Origin: JAFKFH01 sp017307375
GTDB taxonomy: Bacteria; Pseudomonadota; Alphaproteobacteria; Ferrovibrionales; Ferrovibrionaceae
DNA: 64,000 bases
Assembly: GCA_965229335.1 (NCBI GenBank)
Contig: OZ245874.1
Span: 3,534,001 to 3,598,000, forward strand
Reading direction: 5' to 3'
Part shown: piece after piece, positions 26,819 through 34,922 of the stretch
Numbering within the stretch: position 1 is the first letter of the stretch
How the letters are laid out: the number at the start of each line of letters is the position of its first letter
Notes under the pieces: model-generated
What the model was told of the DNA's origin: nothing
What the model saw: only the letters and a program-made list of their open reading frames with translations
Databases searched by the model: none
Translations under genes and position numbers: made by a program

Positions 26819-27257
26819 GACGGATAGGGCCAGGAGCGCCCAGATGGCGCTTGTCAGGGCGCGCGACACCAAGCCGGAGTTAAAAGTTCGGCGAGCAATA
26901 CACGCGGCTGGCTTGCGTTATCGCCTTCACGCCAAGGATTTGCCGGGACGGCCCGATCTGGTGTTCCGTTCTCGGCGCATCGTGATTTTCGTGCATGGGT
27001 GCTTTTGGCACCAGCACCCGGATCCTTCTTGCAAGCTGGCCCGGATGCCAAAGTCGAGGCTCGAATTCTGGCGTCCGAAATTAGAGGGTAATCGTCAGCG
27101 CGACATACGGACGCGTGGCGAGCTCGAGGCCCGGGGATGGTCGGTTTTGGAGGTCTGGGAATGTCAGACCAGTGCCGACGAGCTGGAGGCGCTTGTGAAG
27201 AGGATAAAGAGCGCGTCGAGCGCGGCATCGTCACGAAGGGGGAACGACATAAAATGA
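26790..27257 (+). CDS. vsr: Vsr very-short-patch mismatch endonuclease
   Basis: This protein is about 155 aa. Vsr nicks DNA 5' of T in T:G mismatches that arise when 5-methylcytosine deaminates. The family motifs are RARDTKPELKVRRAIHAAGL, YRLHAKDLPGRPDLVFRSRR with the metal-binding Asp, and FVHGCFWHQHPDPSC. The start is uncertain: ATG 26790 gives a normal N-terminus, ATG 26769 is an alternative, and both overlap the endonuclease gene. The stop overlaps the next start (ATGA at 27254-27257). Confidence 0.93.
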   Translation: MRLAVRTTHETDRARSAQMALVRARDTKPELKVRRAIHAAGLRYRLHAKDLPGRPDLVFRSRRIVIFVHGCFWHQHPDPSCKLARMPKSRLEFWRPKLEGNRQRDIRTRGELEARGWSVLEVWECQTSADELEALVKRIKSASSAASSRRGNDIK

Positions 27258-29581
27258 GCCAGGAGTTCGACCTGACACCAGATCCCCGCGTCCTTCAGAT
27301 GCTGGGCGAGATCAATCTTCCGCAGTGGCGTTGCCTCGCGGAGCTGATTGACAACTCGATCGACGGCTTCGTGCACGCGGTGCGATCCGGCGCGCCGATC
27401 GAGGCACCCGAGATCGTTGTGACGCTACCTAGCGCCGACAATGAGAACGCGCGCGTCGCGGTGCGTGACAACGGCCCCGGCATGTCATTCGAGTCTCTGG
27501 AGAACGCCGTTCGCGCCGGCTGGTCCGGAAACGATCCCCTGTCGAACCTCGGCCTGTTCGGCATGGGTTTCAATATTGCCACCGCCCGGTTGGGATTGGT
27601 GACGGAGGTTTGGACCAGTCGCGCTGGTGATCCGGAGGAGGTCGGCGTGCGCATAGACCTCGACGAGCTGCGCACCACGCGGAGCTTCAAGGTCCCGCGG
27701 CAGACGCGTCCCAAGCCAGACCACAATACGCACGGAACCACGATCGTTATCAGCCGGCTGAAGTCGGACCAACGCGCTTATCTGGCGCGAGGCAACAATC
27801 AGAAGACGATGCGTAAGCATCTCGCTCGCGCCTATTCCGCGCTGCTCGGCCAGTCGGAGGCTGGCAAGATCCGGTTGATGGTTGGCGGCACCCGTTTGGC
27901 GCCGAGACGCCATTGCGTTTGGGGAGAGGACCGCACGGTATCTTTTCCCGATGGCACGGTGGCCCGGGCGGTGGAGCATATCGATGTGAGGCTCGCGCCC
28001 CGCCGCTATTGCACCCATTGCATGCGGACGCTCGCGGCAGCGGAGGAAACCTGCCCAACCGGCAGCCCGAACTGTGAGGTTGTTGAGGCGGAGCGTCGCA
28101 TACACGGATGGATCGGGCTCCAGCGCTATCTGCACAACACAGAGTTCGGCCTCGATTTCATCCGGAATGGTCGGAAGATCGAGATTTCGAACAAGGATTT
28201 GTTCGAGTGGAGCGATGGCGACACCGCGGAGGTGGAATATCCGACGGACGATCAGCGCGGGCGCGGCCGCTTCGTGGGCGAGATTCATATCGATCATTGC
28301 CGGGTGAGCTATACCAAGGATCGCTTCGAGCGGGACGATCCAGCGTGGAGCGAGATGGTGCGCGTGGTTCGTGGCGAGGGGCCGCTTCGTCCGATCGTAG
28401 CGAAACAGAGGGGTTACGCCGGTAACGATAGCCCACTCTACCGGCTTTATCAGTCGTTCCGCCGATCCAGTCCTCAGGGTAAGAATGGCCTGTGGTCGCG
28501 CGTTCTGGTGGTTAAGGACAATGACCGCGCCCAGCAGATGGCCAACCTCTTTGATGAGGATGATCCCGATTATCTAACGGACGAGCGCTGGTGGCAACTC
28601 GTCGTCGAACAAGACAAGGAGGTGCTGGGTGAGAAGCCTGGGGACGGAGGCGACACGACACTGCCACCCGGCTTCGTCGACGAGCCAACGACGGGCGGCC
28701 CCGACGGCAGCACGACAACCACAACGACCGCACCGCCGCAGCCCGAGCCGCCGCCACCCCCGGCCCGGCGGCAAATCCACGACCTCTCGCGGAAGTACGT
28801 CCACCCCACATTCAGGGTCGAGTACGAGATCCAGGCCTACAGCGTGGCGAGCAACGATCCGGACCTTCCGACGGGTCTTCCCTGGACGCTCAAGCTCGAT
28901 GATGTCGCGACGAGGACATACGGCTTCCTCGTCGATGTGACCCACGACGTCTTTCGTTCCACCACTATGACGCCCCTTGATGGGCTGTTGACGGAGCTTA
29001 CCCATCGAACAGTTGAGTTCCTGAAAGGGCAGTCGCAGGCCCCCTCGGTCGCCGGCGTTCTCGCAGACTTCCGAAAGCAATACTGCCTCGATAGCAGGCT
29101 TGACCCACAAGAGATCATCACCCTCGCAAAGTCGGTGCTGGGAGACATGGCGCGCACCGTACCCACTCTCATCGAGTATGGCCAGAGCGAGGCGATGTTC
29201 GCCGAGCTCCACGCCAGTGAGCGCGACTCAGTGGCGCGCCGGATGGCGAACCGGGGCGTGCCTGACCACAAGACGCTGATCGCGGACGGGCGCTTCTGGG
29301 AATATGCCGATCCAGAATCCCTGAGAGGGCTTTTCGGCAGGCATCCCGAGATCTTCCTTGACGGCAAATACTGGAACGATCCCTACGCCAGCATCGATTT
29401 CGGTAGCGACGCGATTTCGGAGCAAGCTCGCACGGCGGTTCGGTCTCGATACGACGCGTACCTGAGCGATGCCGTGTGGCTCGCAAATCAGTCGCCGGCC
29501 GATATCGAGCGGGCGAGCCGGGACGCGGTGATCCGCGCCAGCTGCTCGGTGCGGCTACTCAAATCTGATGTGGCGGACTGA
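27254..29581 (+). CDS. MORC/MutL-like GHKL ATPase of an R-M-associated operon
   Basis: This 775-aa protein has a GHKL (Hsp90-like) ATPase domain. The N box is ELIDNSIDG (30-38), the G1 box DNGPGM (72-77), the G2 box GLFGMGFN (100-107), and a GTTIVISRL segment at 161-169 follows. A Cys cluster, C253/C256/C267/C274, probably binds zinc. A Thr/Pro-rich linker at about 485-510 precedes a helical C-terminal region of about 260 residues that I do not recognise. MORC/MutL-type ATPases of this kind are known in prokaryotic R-M operons. GGGGGAAC precedes the ATG. The start and stop both overlap the neighbouring genes. Confidence 0.85.
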   Translation: MSQEFDLTPDPRVLQMLGEINLPQWRCLAELIDNSIDGFVHAVRSGAPIEAPEIVVTLPSADNENARVAVRDNGPGMSFESLENAVRAGWSGNDPLSNLGLFGMGFNIATARLGLVTEVWTSRAGDPEEVGVRIDLDELRTTRSFKVPRQTRPKPDHNTHGTTIVISRLKSDQRAYLARGNNQKTMRKHLARAYSALLGQSEAGKIRLMVGGTRLAPRRHCVWGEDRTVSFPDGTVARAVEHIDVRLAPRRYCTHCMRTLAAAEETCPTGSPNCEVVEAERRIHGWIGLQRYLHNTEFGLDFIRNGRKIEISNKDLFEWSDGDTAEVEYPTDDQRGRGRFVGEIHIDHCRVSYTKDRFERDDPAWSEMVRVVRGEGPLRPIVAKQRGYAGNDSPLYRLYQSFRRSSPQGKNGLWSRVLVVKDNDRAQQMANLFDEDDPDYLTDERWWQLVVEQDKEVLGEKPGDGGDTTLPPGFVDEPTTGGPDGSTTTTTTAPPQPEPPPPPARRQIHDLSRKYVHPTFRVEYEIQAYSVASNDPDLPTGLPWTLKLDDVATRTYGFLVDVTHDVFRSTTMTPLDGLLTELTHRTVEFLKGQSQAPSVAGVLADFRKQYCLDSRLDPQEIITLAKSVLGDMARTVPTLIEYGQSEAMFAELHASERDSVARRMANRGVPDHKTLIADGRFWEYADPESLRGLFGRHPEIFLDGKYWNDPYASIDFGSDAISEQARTAVRSRYDAYLSDAVWLANQSPADIERASRDAVIRASCSVRLLKSDVAD

Positions 29582-31254
29582 TGCGCGAGCCCTTCCTCGA
29601 TGCTGAGCGGTTGCTGAAAGGGCCTTGGCAGGCCTTTGAGCGGGACGTCGCGCGGCTGCTCGTTTGCAACGGGTTCGAGGATGTGAGGCTTGTCGCGGGA
29701 TCAGGCGACCATGGCGCAGATGTGCTGGGCGTGAAGAACGGCGAACTTTGGGTGATCCAATGCAAGTTCACGACAGGCGGATACCCTTCCGCGAGCGCGG
29801 TAAACGAGGTTGGTGAGGCCGCTCGCTTCTACAAGGCAGATCGCATTTATGTCGCCTCCAGCCGGAGAGCCGGGCCCGCCACCCACGAGGCTATCAAGCG
29901 CTGGAAAGCTCTCGGTATCGAGATTGGTGTGCTGGAGCCGGCCACGCTCCTTGAGCTTGCTCGGAAAAGCCCGGAGTACTCGGTCCACCGACGGGATTTG
30001 CGCGACTATCAGGACGAGGCTGTCGACAAGTTCGTCGCCTCGCTGCGCGAGACCGGCCGGGCACAGGTCGTGCTAGCTACAGGCTTGGGAAAGACCGTTG
30101 TTCTGGCGGAAAGTGTAGCCCAGCTCTTTCGTGACGAGGCGGTACCCGAAGGGCGGGCGTTGGTCCTGGCTGGCACGCGTGAGCTCGTCGATCAGCTACA
30201 GCGATCATTTTGGGATCAGCTTCCGAAGTGGATTCCAACGCACCGGCTCATGGGCGGCGAGAGCCCGAGCCATTGGGACGGCATCACCTTCGCGACTATC
30301 CAATCCGCCGTCTCGAAGCTTGAGGAGCTTCCGGACTTTGGCCTCGTGCTTATCGATGAGGCGCACCATGTCGGCTCTGAAACGTTCCGCCGAGTCACAG
30401 ATCATCTTTCGGAAGCGATGATCGGAGGCGTCACGGCCACCCCGTGGCGTGGAGACGGTTACGACATCGATGAGCTGCTTGGGCCTCCGGTCGTGAAGAT
30501 CGGTATTGCTGAGGGTTTGAAGCGGGGGTTTCTCTGTGAGGCGGACTATCGCCTCCTCGCTGATAACATCGACTGGGAGCTGGTCCGGACCCATTCGCGT
30601 AACAGGTATTCGCTCAGCCAACTCAATCGTCTGTTGTTGCTGCCGACGCGTGATGAGGAAGCGGCGCGCGCGATCCGTGAGACGTTTGACAAGGAGAGGC
30701 GGCGGTCGGCGATCGTTTTCTGTTCGTCGGTGCATCATGCCAACAGCTTCGCCGCGACGTTGCGTCTGTTCGGCTTCCGGGCCGAGCCCATTACCGGAGA
30801 AATGACGGCGCGCGAGCGCGACAAGGTGATGGCGGCCTTTCGGAAGGGGAGCCTCGATGTTGTCACGACTCGCGACCTCTTCAACGAGGGGGTCGACGTG
30901 CCGGACGTTGATATGATCGCGTTCATGCGCGTGACCCACAGCCGTCGCATTTTCGTTCAGCAACTAGGACGCGGGTTGAGGATCAGCCCGAGGAAGACAA
31001 AGGTCGTTGTTCTCGATTTTGTCAGCGACCTGCGCCGCATTGCCGAGGTCGTGGAGCTCGAGAAGGCCGCCCGGGGTGATCTTGAGCGTCTCCGCCTTCC
31101 CGGCATGGTGCACTTTCGGGACGAGGGCGCCGGCAGCTTCATGCTGGACTGGATGCGCGACCAAGCCGACCTCTTCATGCGTGAGGGCGATCCCACCTTG
31201 GAGCTGCCGGCGTTCGACTTCCCCAAACCGCACAATGGGGGAACAGTTCAATGA
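29581..31254 (+). CDS. SF2 helicase with N-terminal Mrr-type nuclease domain
   Basis: This 557-aa protein has an N-terminal restriction-endonuclease-fold domain (about 1-125). Its active-site pattern is GSGDHGADVLG followed by VIQCKF (Asp47, Gln60, Lys62). The SF2 motor follows: Walker A ATGLGKT (166-172), IDEAHH (258-263), GVTATPWRGDG, IVFCSSVHH, the segment TRDLFNEGVDVPDVD, and QQLGRGLR with the arginine finger. A combined translocase and nuclease is expected. It overlaps the ATPase stop (TGATG) and the next start (ATGA), so translation is probably coupled. Confidence 0.92.
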   Translation: MREPFLDAERLLKGPWQAFERDVARLLVCNGFEDVRLVAGSGDHGADVLGVKNGELWVIQCKFTTGGYPSASAVNEVGEAARFYKADRIYVASSRRAGPATHEAIKRWKALGIEIGVLEPATLLELARKSPEYSVHRRDLRDYQDEAVDKFVASLRETGRAQVVLATGLGKTVVLAESVAQLFRDEAVPEGRALVLAGTRELVDQLQRSFWDQLPKWIPTHRLMGGESPSHWDGITFATIQSAVSKLEELPDFGLVLIDEAHHVGSETFRRVTDHLSEAMIGGVTATPWRGDGYDIDELLGPPVVKIGIAEGLKRGFLCEADYRLLADNIDWELVRTHSRNRYSLSQLNRLLLLPTRDEEAARAIRETFDKERRRSAIVFCSSVHHANSFAATLRLFGFRAEPITGEMTARERDKVMAAFRKGSLDVVTTRDLFNEGVDVPDVDMIAFMRVTHSRRIFVQQLGRGLRISPRKTKVVVLDFVSDLRRIAEVVELEKAARGDLERLRLPGMVHFRDEGAGSFMLDWMRDQADLFMREGDPTLELPAFDFPKPHNGGTVQ

Positions 31255-31778
31255 TGATGCCGGAGGAAATTCGAGACGGTCTCCGGGATAGGCTGTGGAA
31301 TGCGGCCGATAATCTGGGTTGGGCCTGCCTCAACGATTCCGAACGCTCGCGGCACTACGAGAAGTGGACCAAGGACCCGACGATCGGTGGTCAGCTCGCG
31401 CACTTCATGGATCCTCGAAAGGTGCGGGTTTACATCAAGGACTCGCTGATTAAGCCGTACGAGCGAGCGAGATTGCTCGCCAGCGAGCCCGAGATTTGGC
31501 GCGCACTAGGCATGACGGCGCCGACCGAGGCGGCGGAAACCTTCATCAAACCGCACGGCTGCCGACTTGAGGACGGCCGCGTGATCTGTTGGGGGAAGAG
31601 CCGCGACTGGAAGCTGGTGATTATGGCGGTTTTCGAGCGAGGAAAATCGCGACATGAGGGGAGACCATTCGGAGCTGTCCTTCTGGAGACAGGAAAGACG
31701 ACGGACGAAGCGACGCGCAATCTTGTCAGGGATGCCGCGACGCGCCTGGGCGTTGAGAAACTCGTGTGGCTGGACTGA
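31251..31778 (+). CDS. Uncharacterised protein of the R-M/MORC operon
   Basis: This 175-aa soluble protein resembles no family I recognise. It has no signal peptide or membrane segment. It is rich in charged residues, with a Trp-containing N-terminal part (LRDRLWNAADNLGWACLND) and a compact C-terminal part that looks alpha/beta. The ATG overlaps the helicase stop (ATGA) and the PIN-like gene follows after 5 bp, so it belongs to the operon. It could be an adaptor or specificity subunit, which is inference. Confidence 0.75.
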   Translation: MMMPEEIRDGLRDRLWNAADNLGWACLNDSERSRHYEKWTKDPTIGGQLAHFMDPRKVRVYIKDSLIKPYERARLLASEPEIWRALGMTAPTEAAETFIKPHGCRLEDGRVICWGKSRDWKLVIMAVFERGKSRHEGRPFGAVLLETGKTTDEATRNLVRDAATRLGVEKLVWLD

Positions 31779-31783
31779 ATCGG

Positions 31784-32914
31784 ATGCGTGAGAAATTCCC
31801 GGGATGGTATCCAAAGAAGCCGGAGCAGATCGCGAAGCTCTGGGACACCGCGATCTTTGTCCCCGACGCGAACGTCCTGCTGCACTGCCTCCGGCACACG
31901 ACCGTGGTACGAGACGAATTGCTGCGCCTTTTCGAGGCGCTCGGCGACGCGTTATGGATTCCTTATCAGGTTGGTCTGGAATTCCAGCGCAACCGCCTCG
32001 ACGTCGAATTTGGCGCCCTCGACGCGTATGACGCCTTGATCAAGGATCAGGAGGCGAACATCGACAAGGCGCGCGATCGTCTCCGCCAGCTCCGGGCGCA
32101 TCCGACGATTGACGTGCAAAAGGAACTCGCGGCGCTCGACATGTTCCTGTCCGACTTCAAGGGACGCATGGAGGCGGCTCGCGGGGCGCACCCCTCCGCT
32201 GAGATTGACGGTGTTCTCGAGAAGCTCACCAAACTCCTAGAGAGCCGTATCGGCGACAAATGGCCCGCCGACAAACTTGCCGCCCTAAAGAAGGAGGGCG
32301 ACGATCGTTACTCCAAGAAAATTCCGCCCGGCTACAAGGACCAGAAGAAGGACGCCGGGGAATACGACAAGTTCGGTGACCTGATCATCTGGAAGGACAT
32401 GATAGGAAAGGCGAAAGCTGACAACAGGCCTGTCATTTTCATTTCTGACGACGCCAAGGAAGATTGGTGGTGGATACACCGCGGGCGGAAGATGGGGCCT
32501 CGGCCTGAGCTCATCGAGGAGTTTCGGACTGAATCCGGGCAGGATTTCCACATTTACGAGTTCAGCCAGTTTCTGCGGTTTGCGGCAAATCGCTTTCCTG
32601 ACATTAAGCCCAATGTCGACAAGGTCGAGGAAAGCATCCTCGCCGACGAGGAGGCTCGTCGGAGGCAGGACGACGCGGCGGCCGCGCTGGAACGTGGCGC
32701 CACGCTTCGTGCCTTCGAGGATGAGCGTGATCAGATCGTGAGTGCGCTGTCGGGAACGCCGGGTGGTATCGGGACTATGTCGGGTGATCGAGTGGGAATG
32801 CGCGCGCGACTTGAGGAACTGAACAGACAAATCAGATCGATGACCGAGGAGGCCGTACAAGGCGGCCAGGACAGCGCCGGCGACCCTAATGCCGGCGGAC
32901 ACCATAAGACCTGA
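31784..32914 (+). CDS. PIN-like domain protein (PIN_8/DUF4935 type)
   Basis: This 376-aa protein has acidic PIN-type motifs: PDANVLLHCLR (Asp28), the segment GLEFQRNRLD (Glu66), FGDLIIWKDMI, and FISDDAKEDWWWIHRGRKMG. This is the usual motif order of the PIN_8 family. A long helical insert of about 120 residues lies between the first and last motifs, and a charged helical tail follows. It is expected to be a metal-dependent RNase or nuclease. ATG 31784 lies 5 bp after the previous stop. It ends the operon, and its stop abuts the stop of the convergent gene. Confidence 0.85.
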   Translation: MREKFPGWYPKKPEQIAKLWDTAIFVPDANVLLHCLRHTTVVRDELLRLFEALGDALWIPYQVGLEFQRNRLDVEFGALDAYDALIKDQEANIDKARDRLRQLRAHPTIDVQKELAALDMFLSDFKGRMEAARGAHPSAEIDGVLEKLTKLLESRIGDKWPADKLAALKKEGDDRYSKKIPPGYKDQKKDAGEYDKFGDLIIWKDMIGKAKADNRPVIFISDDAKEDWWWIHRGRKMGPRPELIEEFRTESGQDFHIYEFSQFLRFAANRFPDIKPNVDKVEESILADEEARRRQDDAAAALERGATLRAFEDERDQIVSALSGTPGGIGTMSGDRVGMRARLEELNRQIRSMTEEAVQGGQDSAGDPNAGGHHKT

Positions 32915-34354
32915 TCATCGCAGCGGCCGCCGGTCTAAAGGCACCTCGCCGTCGTCAACGCGAACCACGAACAAAACTTCATCTTCAGAAGCCTCGACAA
33001 ACCAAGTGCGTTCACAGCCGCATTCGTGAGTTTCGGGGTCGGGGACAACGACCTTTTCCCCGCAGTCCCAGCACCAAAACGCGAAGCTCCTACAAACATC
33101 GCATTTGCCGGTGAAAATGATTGCCCAAGCAGGACCTATCGGGAGGGGAAATTGTCCATCCCAGAAGACAAGTCCGGCTTTGGGCGGGCTTTTGGTCGCG
33201 CAATGCGGACACGGATCGACGGCGGCGTGGTCGAGTTCCATCGACTCGTCGGTCGTAATCACGCGGATATCGATGTTCTGTTGTGCACGCTGGATAGCGG
33301 CCTTTGTTGCTCCGGCGGAGCACACTAGGACGCCGCGAGACGCGCGTACGTCGCGCATCATGCCCTCGAAGGATTCGACATCCTTCACATCCAGCTTTCG
33401 CTTACGCAGCTTGGCGTCGAAAACGATGCGGCGGCTGACGCCCTCGTCCCAACGGGCATCCACGAGAATGTCGATTTGCCTCTTCACCCCGCTAATTGAA
33501 CCGGTCAGCGACGCATTCGGCGTGACCGACACGTCCATATCGGCGCTATCGATTTCGAAGCAGGCAGCGACGCGCTCGTACACGCGCCAATCAATGTCGT
33601 GCGGTGCGCGCCCATTTGATAGATCTCTGCCAAGTGTCATCAGGTTAGACCCTTGCCGCTTGTTCATGTGCATTTGGCTCGTCACCTTAGGTGAACGACC
33701 TATCATTTGTCGGCGAAGGGGTGGGCTTCCATCTTTATCGATCCCCGCTACGCTGGCGATCGAAGTTAGCGTCGGCCGCATCCAGGCGGGGGCCTGAATG
33801 GCGGCCGTGGCCAGCGTCTTCTTGTCCTTGGCTGAAAGCTGGCGCGCTGCGATCTGCGCGACGTCAGCCGCCCGAACCGGGCCTACATGGCGAAGGGCCT
33901 GAACCACCGTTCCGGCGGGGCTGCCCGGCGCGATTAGATGCTTGGGCGAAGCGTGGCGAAGGTCCACGACGAGCTTTCGCAGCACGACGCGCCGCGAGGG
34001 GCCATCGGTGAGATAGGTGCTTTGGGCCGGGACCTGCGTCGAAAGGCCGAGAGCGTTCGCTGCCCGTGCGCCGGCGATCTGCACCTGGGAGCCGGTCTCT
34101 CGGGCGAGCGCCTGAGCGACATCGTTGGGAGTGGGCGACAGCGGCCCGAACTTCGGGTGCAGCTTGGGAAAGTCGTAGAGCCCGCGCGCCAGCCGGCGAA
34201 GTTGGCCGCTTTTCACCAGCCGGGAGAGGGCCTGATCGACAGACGGGCGAGCGGCAACCGTGAGGAAGTCGCTAGGCGTGAAGACGCTACCGCGGCCGCT
34301 GGCACGGATGCGCTTCATGACCCGGCCGGGAACAGTGGCGGCTGTCGTCTTCAT
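32915..34354 (-). CDS. AbiEi/DUF6088-type wHTH fused to Mrr-like nuclease and zinc ribbon
   Basis: This 479-aa protein appears to have three parts. Residues 1-200 match AbiEi-like/DUF6088 antitoxin proteins: wHTH (FTPSDFLTVAARPSVDQALS, LRRLARGLYDFPKLHPKFG) and the C-terminal part to APAWMRPTLTSIA. Residues about 250-375 look like an Mrr-type nuclease, KRQIDILVD (Asp295) then IVFDAKLRKRKLDVKD (Asp313, Lys315) and GVLVCSAGATKAAI. Residues 381-447 hold paired cysteines (382/385, 418/421, 428/431, 445/447). No AbiEii toxin gene is next to it. Fusion of these parts is inferred from one uninterrupted frame. Confidence 0.75.
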   Translation of the reverse strand: MKTTAATVPGRVMKRIRASGRGSVFTPSDFLTVAARPSVDQALSRLVKSGQLRRLARGLYDFPKLHPKFGPLSPTPNDVAQALARETGSQVQIAGARAANALGLSTQVPAQSTYLTDGPSRRVVLRKLVVDLRHASPKHLIAPGSPAGTVVQALRHVGPVRAADVAQIAARQLSAKDKKTLATAAIQAPAWMRPTLTSIASVAGIDKDGSPPLRRQMIGRSPKVTSQMHMNKRQGSNLMTLGRDLSNGRAPHDIDWRVYERVAACFEIDSADMDVSVTPNASLTGSISGVKRQIDILVDARWDEGVSRRIVFDAKLRKRKLDVKDVESFEGMMRDVRASRGVLVCSAGATKAAIQRAQQNIDIRVITTDESMELDHAAVDPCPHCATKSPPKAGLVFWDGQFPLPIGPAWAIIFTGKCDVCRSFAFWCWDCGEKVVVPDPETHECGCERTWFVEASEDEVLFVVRVDDGEVPLDRRPLR

Positions 34355-34386
34355 AAGTCAGAAAATGAGGCACCTTTTTCTGACAT
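34355..34386 (-). promoter_or_regulatory. Inverted repeat at the start of the AbiEi-like fusion gene
   Basis: GTCAGAAAA (34357-34365) and TTTTCTGAC (34376-34384) form a perfect 9-bp inverted repeat with a 10-bp spacer, 2 bp from the ATG. A TTGAAT-like -35 lies just beyond on the minus strand, and no RBS is visible, so the mRNA may be leaderless. AbiEi-type antitoxins repress their own promoters by binding inverted repeats, which makes autoregulation likely. Confidence 0.65.
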
Positions 34387-34631
34387 TCAAGGGCATCCGT
34401 TTGGTGGCAAGGCTGGTCGCAGCCACGGCCTCGATTTCCGGCTTCCAATTTGCTAAACAGTCGGTGACGGTACTTTTCGGGGCCGGTGGCGAGATTGATG
34501 CTGACCGAAAATTCGGGTCTGAAGGGCCGATCGAACCCGATAGACGCCGAAACCTCAAAAAAAAATTGCGCGGGAATTTCCCTTTAAAATCAAAACCGTA
34601 TGATTTTGACGGCCTAGGGGTCGGCTTTTTA
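34387..34631. other. Intergenic segment with a 9-A run, no gene recognised
   Basis: This stretch lies between the AbiEi-like operator and the endonuclease remnant. A continuous frame crosses it, but the encoded sequence is not protein-like for either neighbour. A run of nine A residues at about 34556-34564 is unusual here. It may be a junction between independently acquired modules. Confidence 0.4.
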
Positions 34632-34922
34632 CGTCCCAGCCAAGAAAAAACCAATTGGAATAGGGCTATTGGCGAGTTTAGAAATAAAGATCCGGGAAAA
34701 AGACGAAAAGATCAATACAAATCCCCATGGGATGTTCTTCATCCGGGTCGAAAAGTCATGGCTAAGCTGGCAGATAGCGGAATGACATAAGATCTCTTGT
34801 TGGGAAGATTGAGAGATTACTTCGACAAAAAGCCACTTAGAAAGTTGCCAAAATCTATTGTAAAACAATTAGAAGAAGCTAATCTGGAGGATGAAGAAGG
34901 TGCTGATGAGGCTGAACTGTGA
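34632..34922 (+). pseudogene. 3' remnant of a second Eco29kI-family endonuclease
   Basis: In one frame the DNA encodes NWNRAIGEFRNKDPGKRR, then QYKSPWDVLHPGRKVMAKLA, then an in-frame TAA (34788-34790), then DLLLGRLRDYFDKKP and an acidic tail ending at TGA 34920-34922. The WN, DPGK and SPWD-LHPGR elements match the C-terminal third of Eco29kI-type enzymes, and SPWD-HPGR is shared with the intact gene at 25871. The GIY-YIG catalytic part is missing. Its stop overlaps the GTG start of the FRG gene, as in a former operon. The exact left border is uncertain. Confidence 0.75.
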
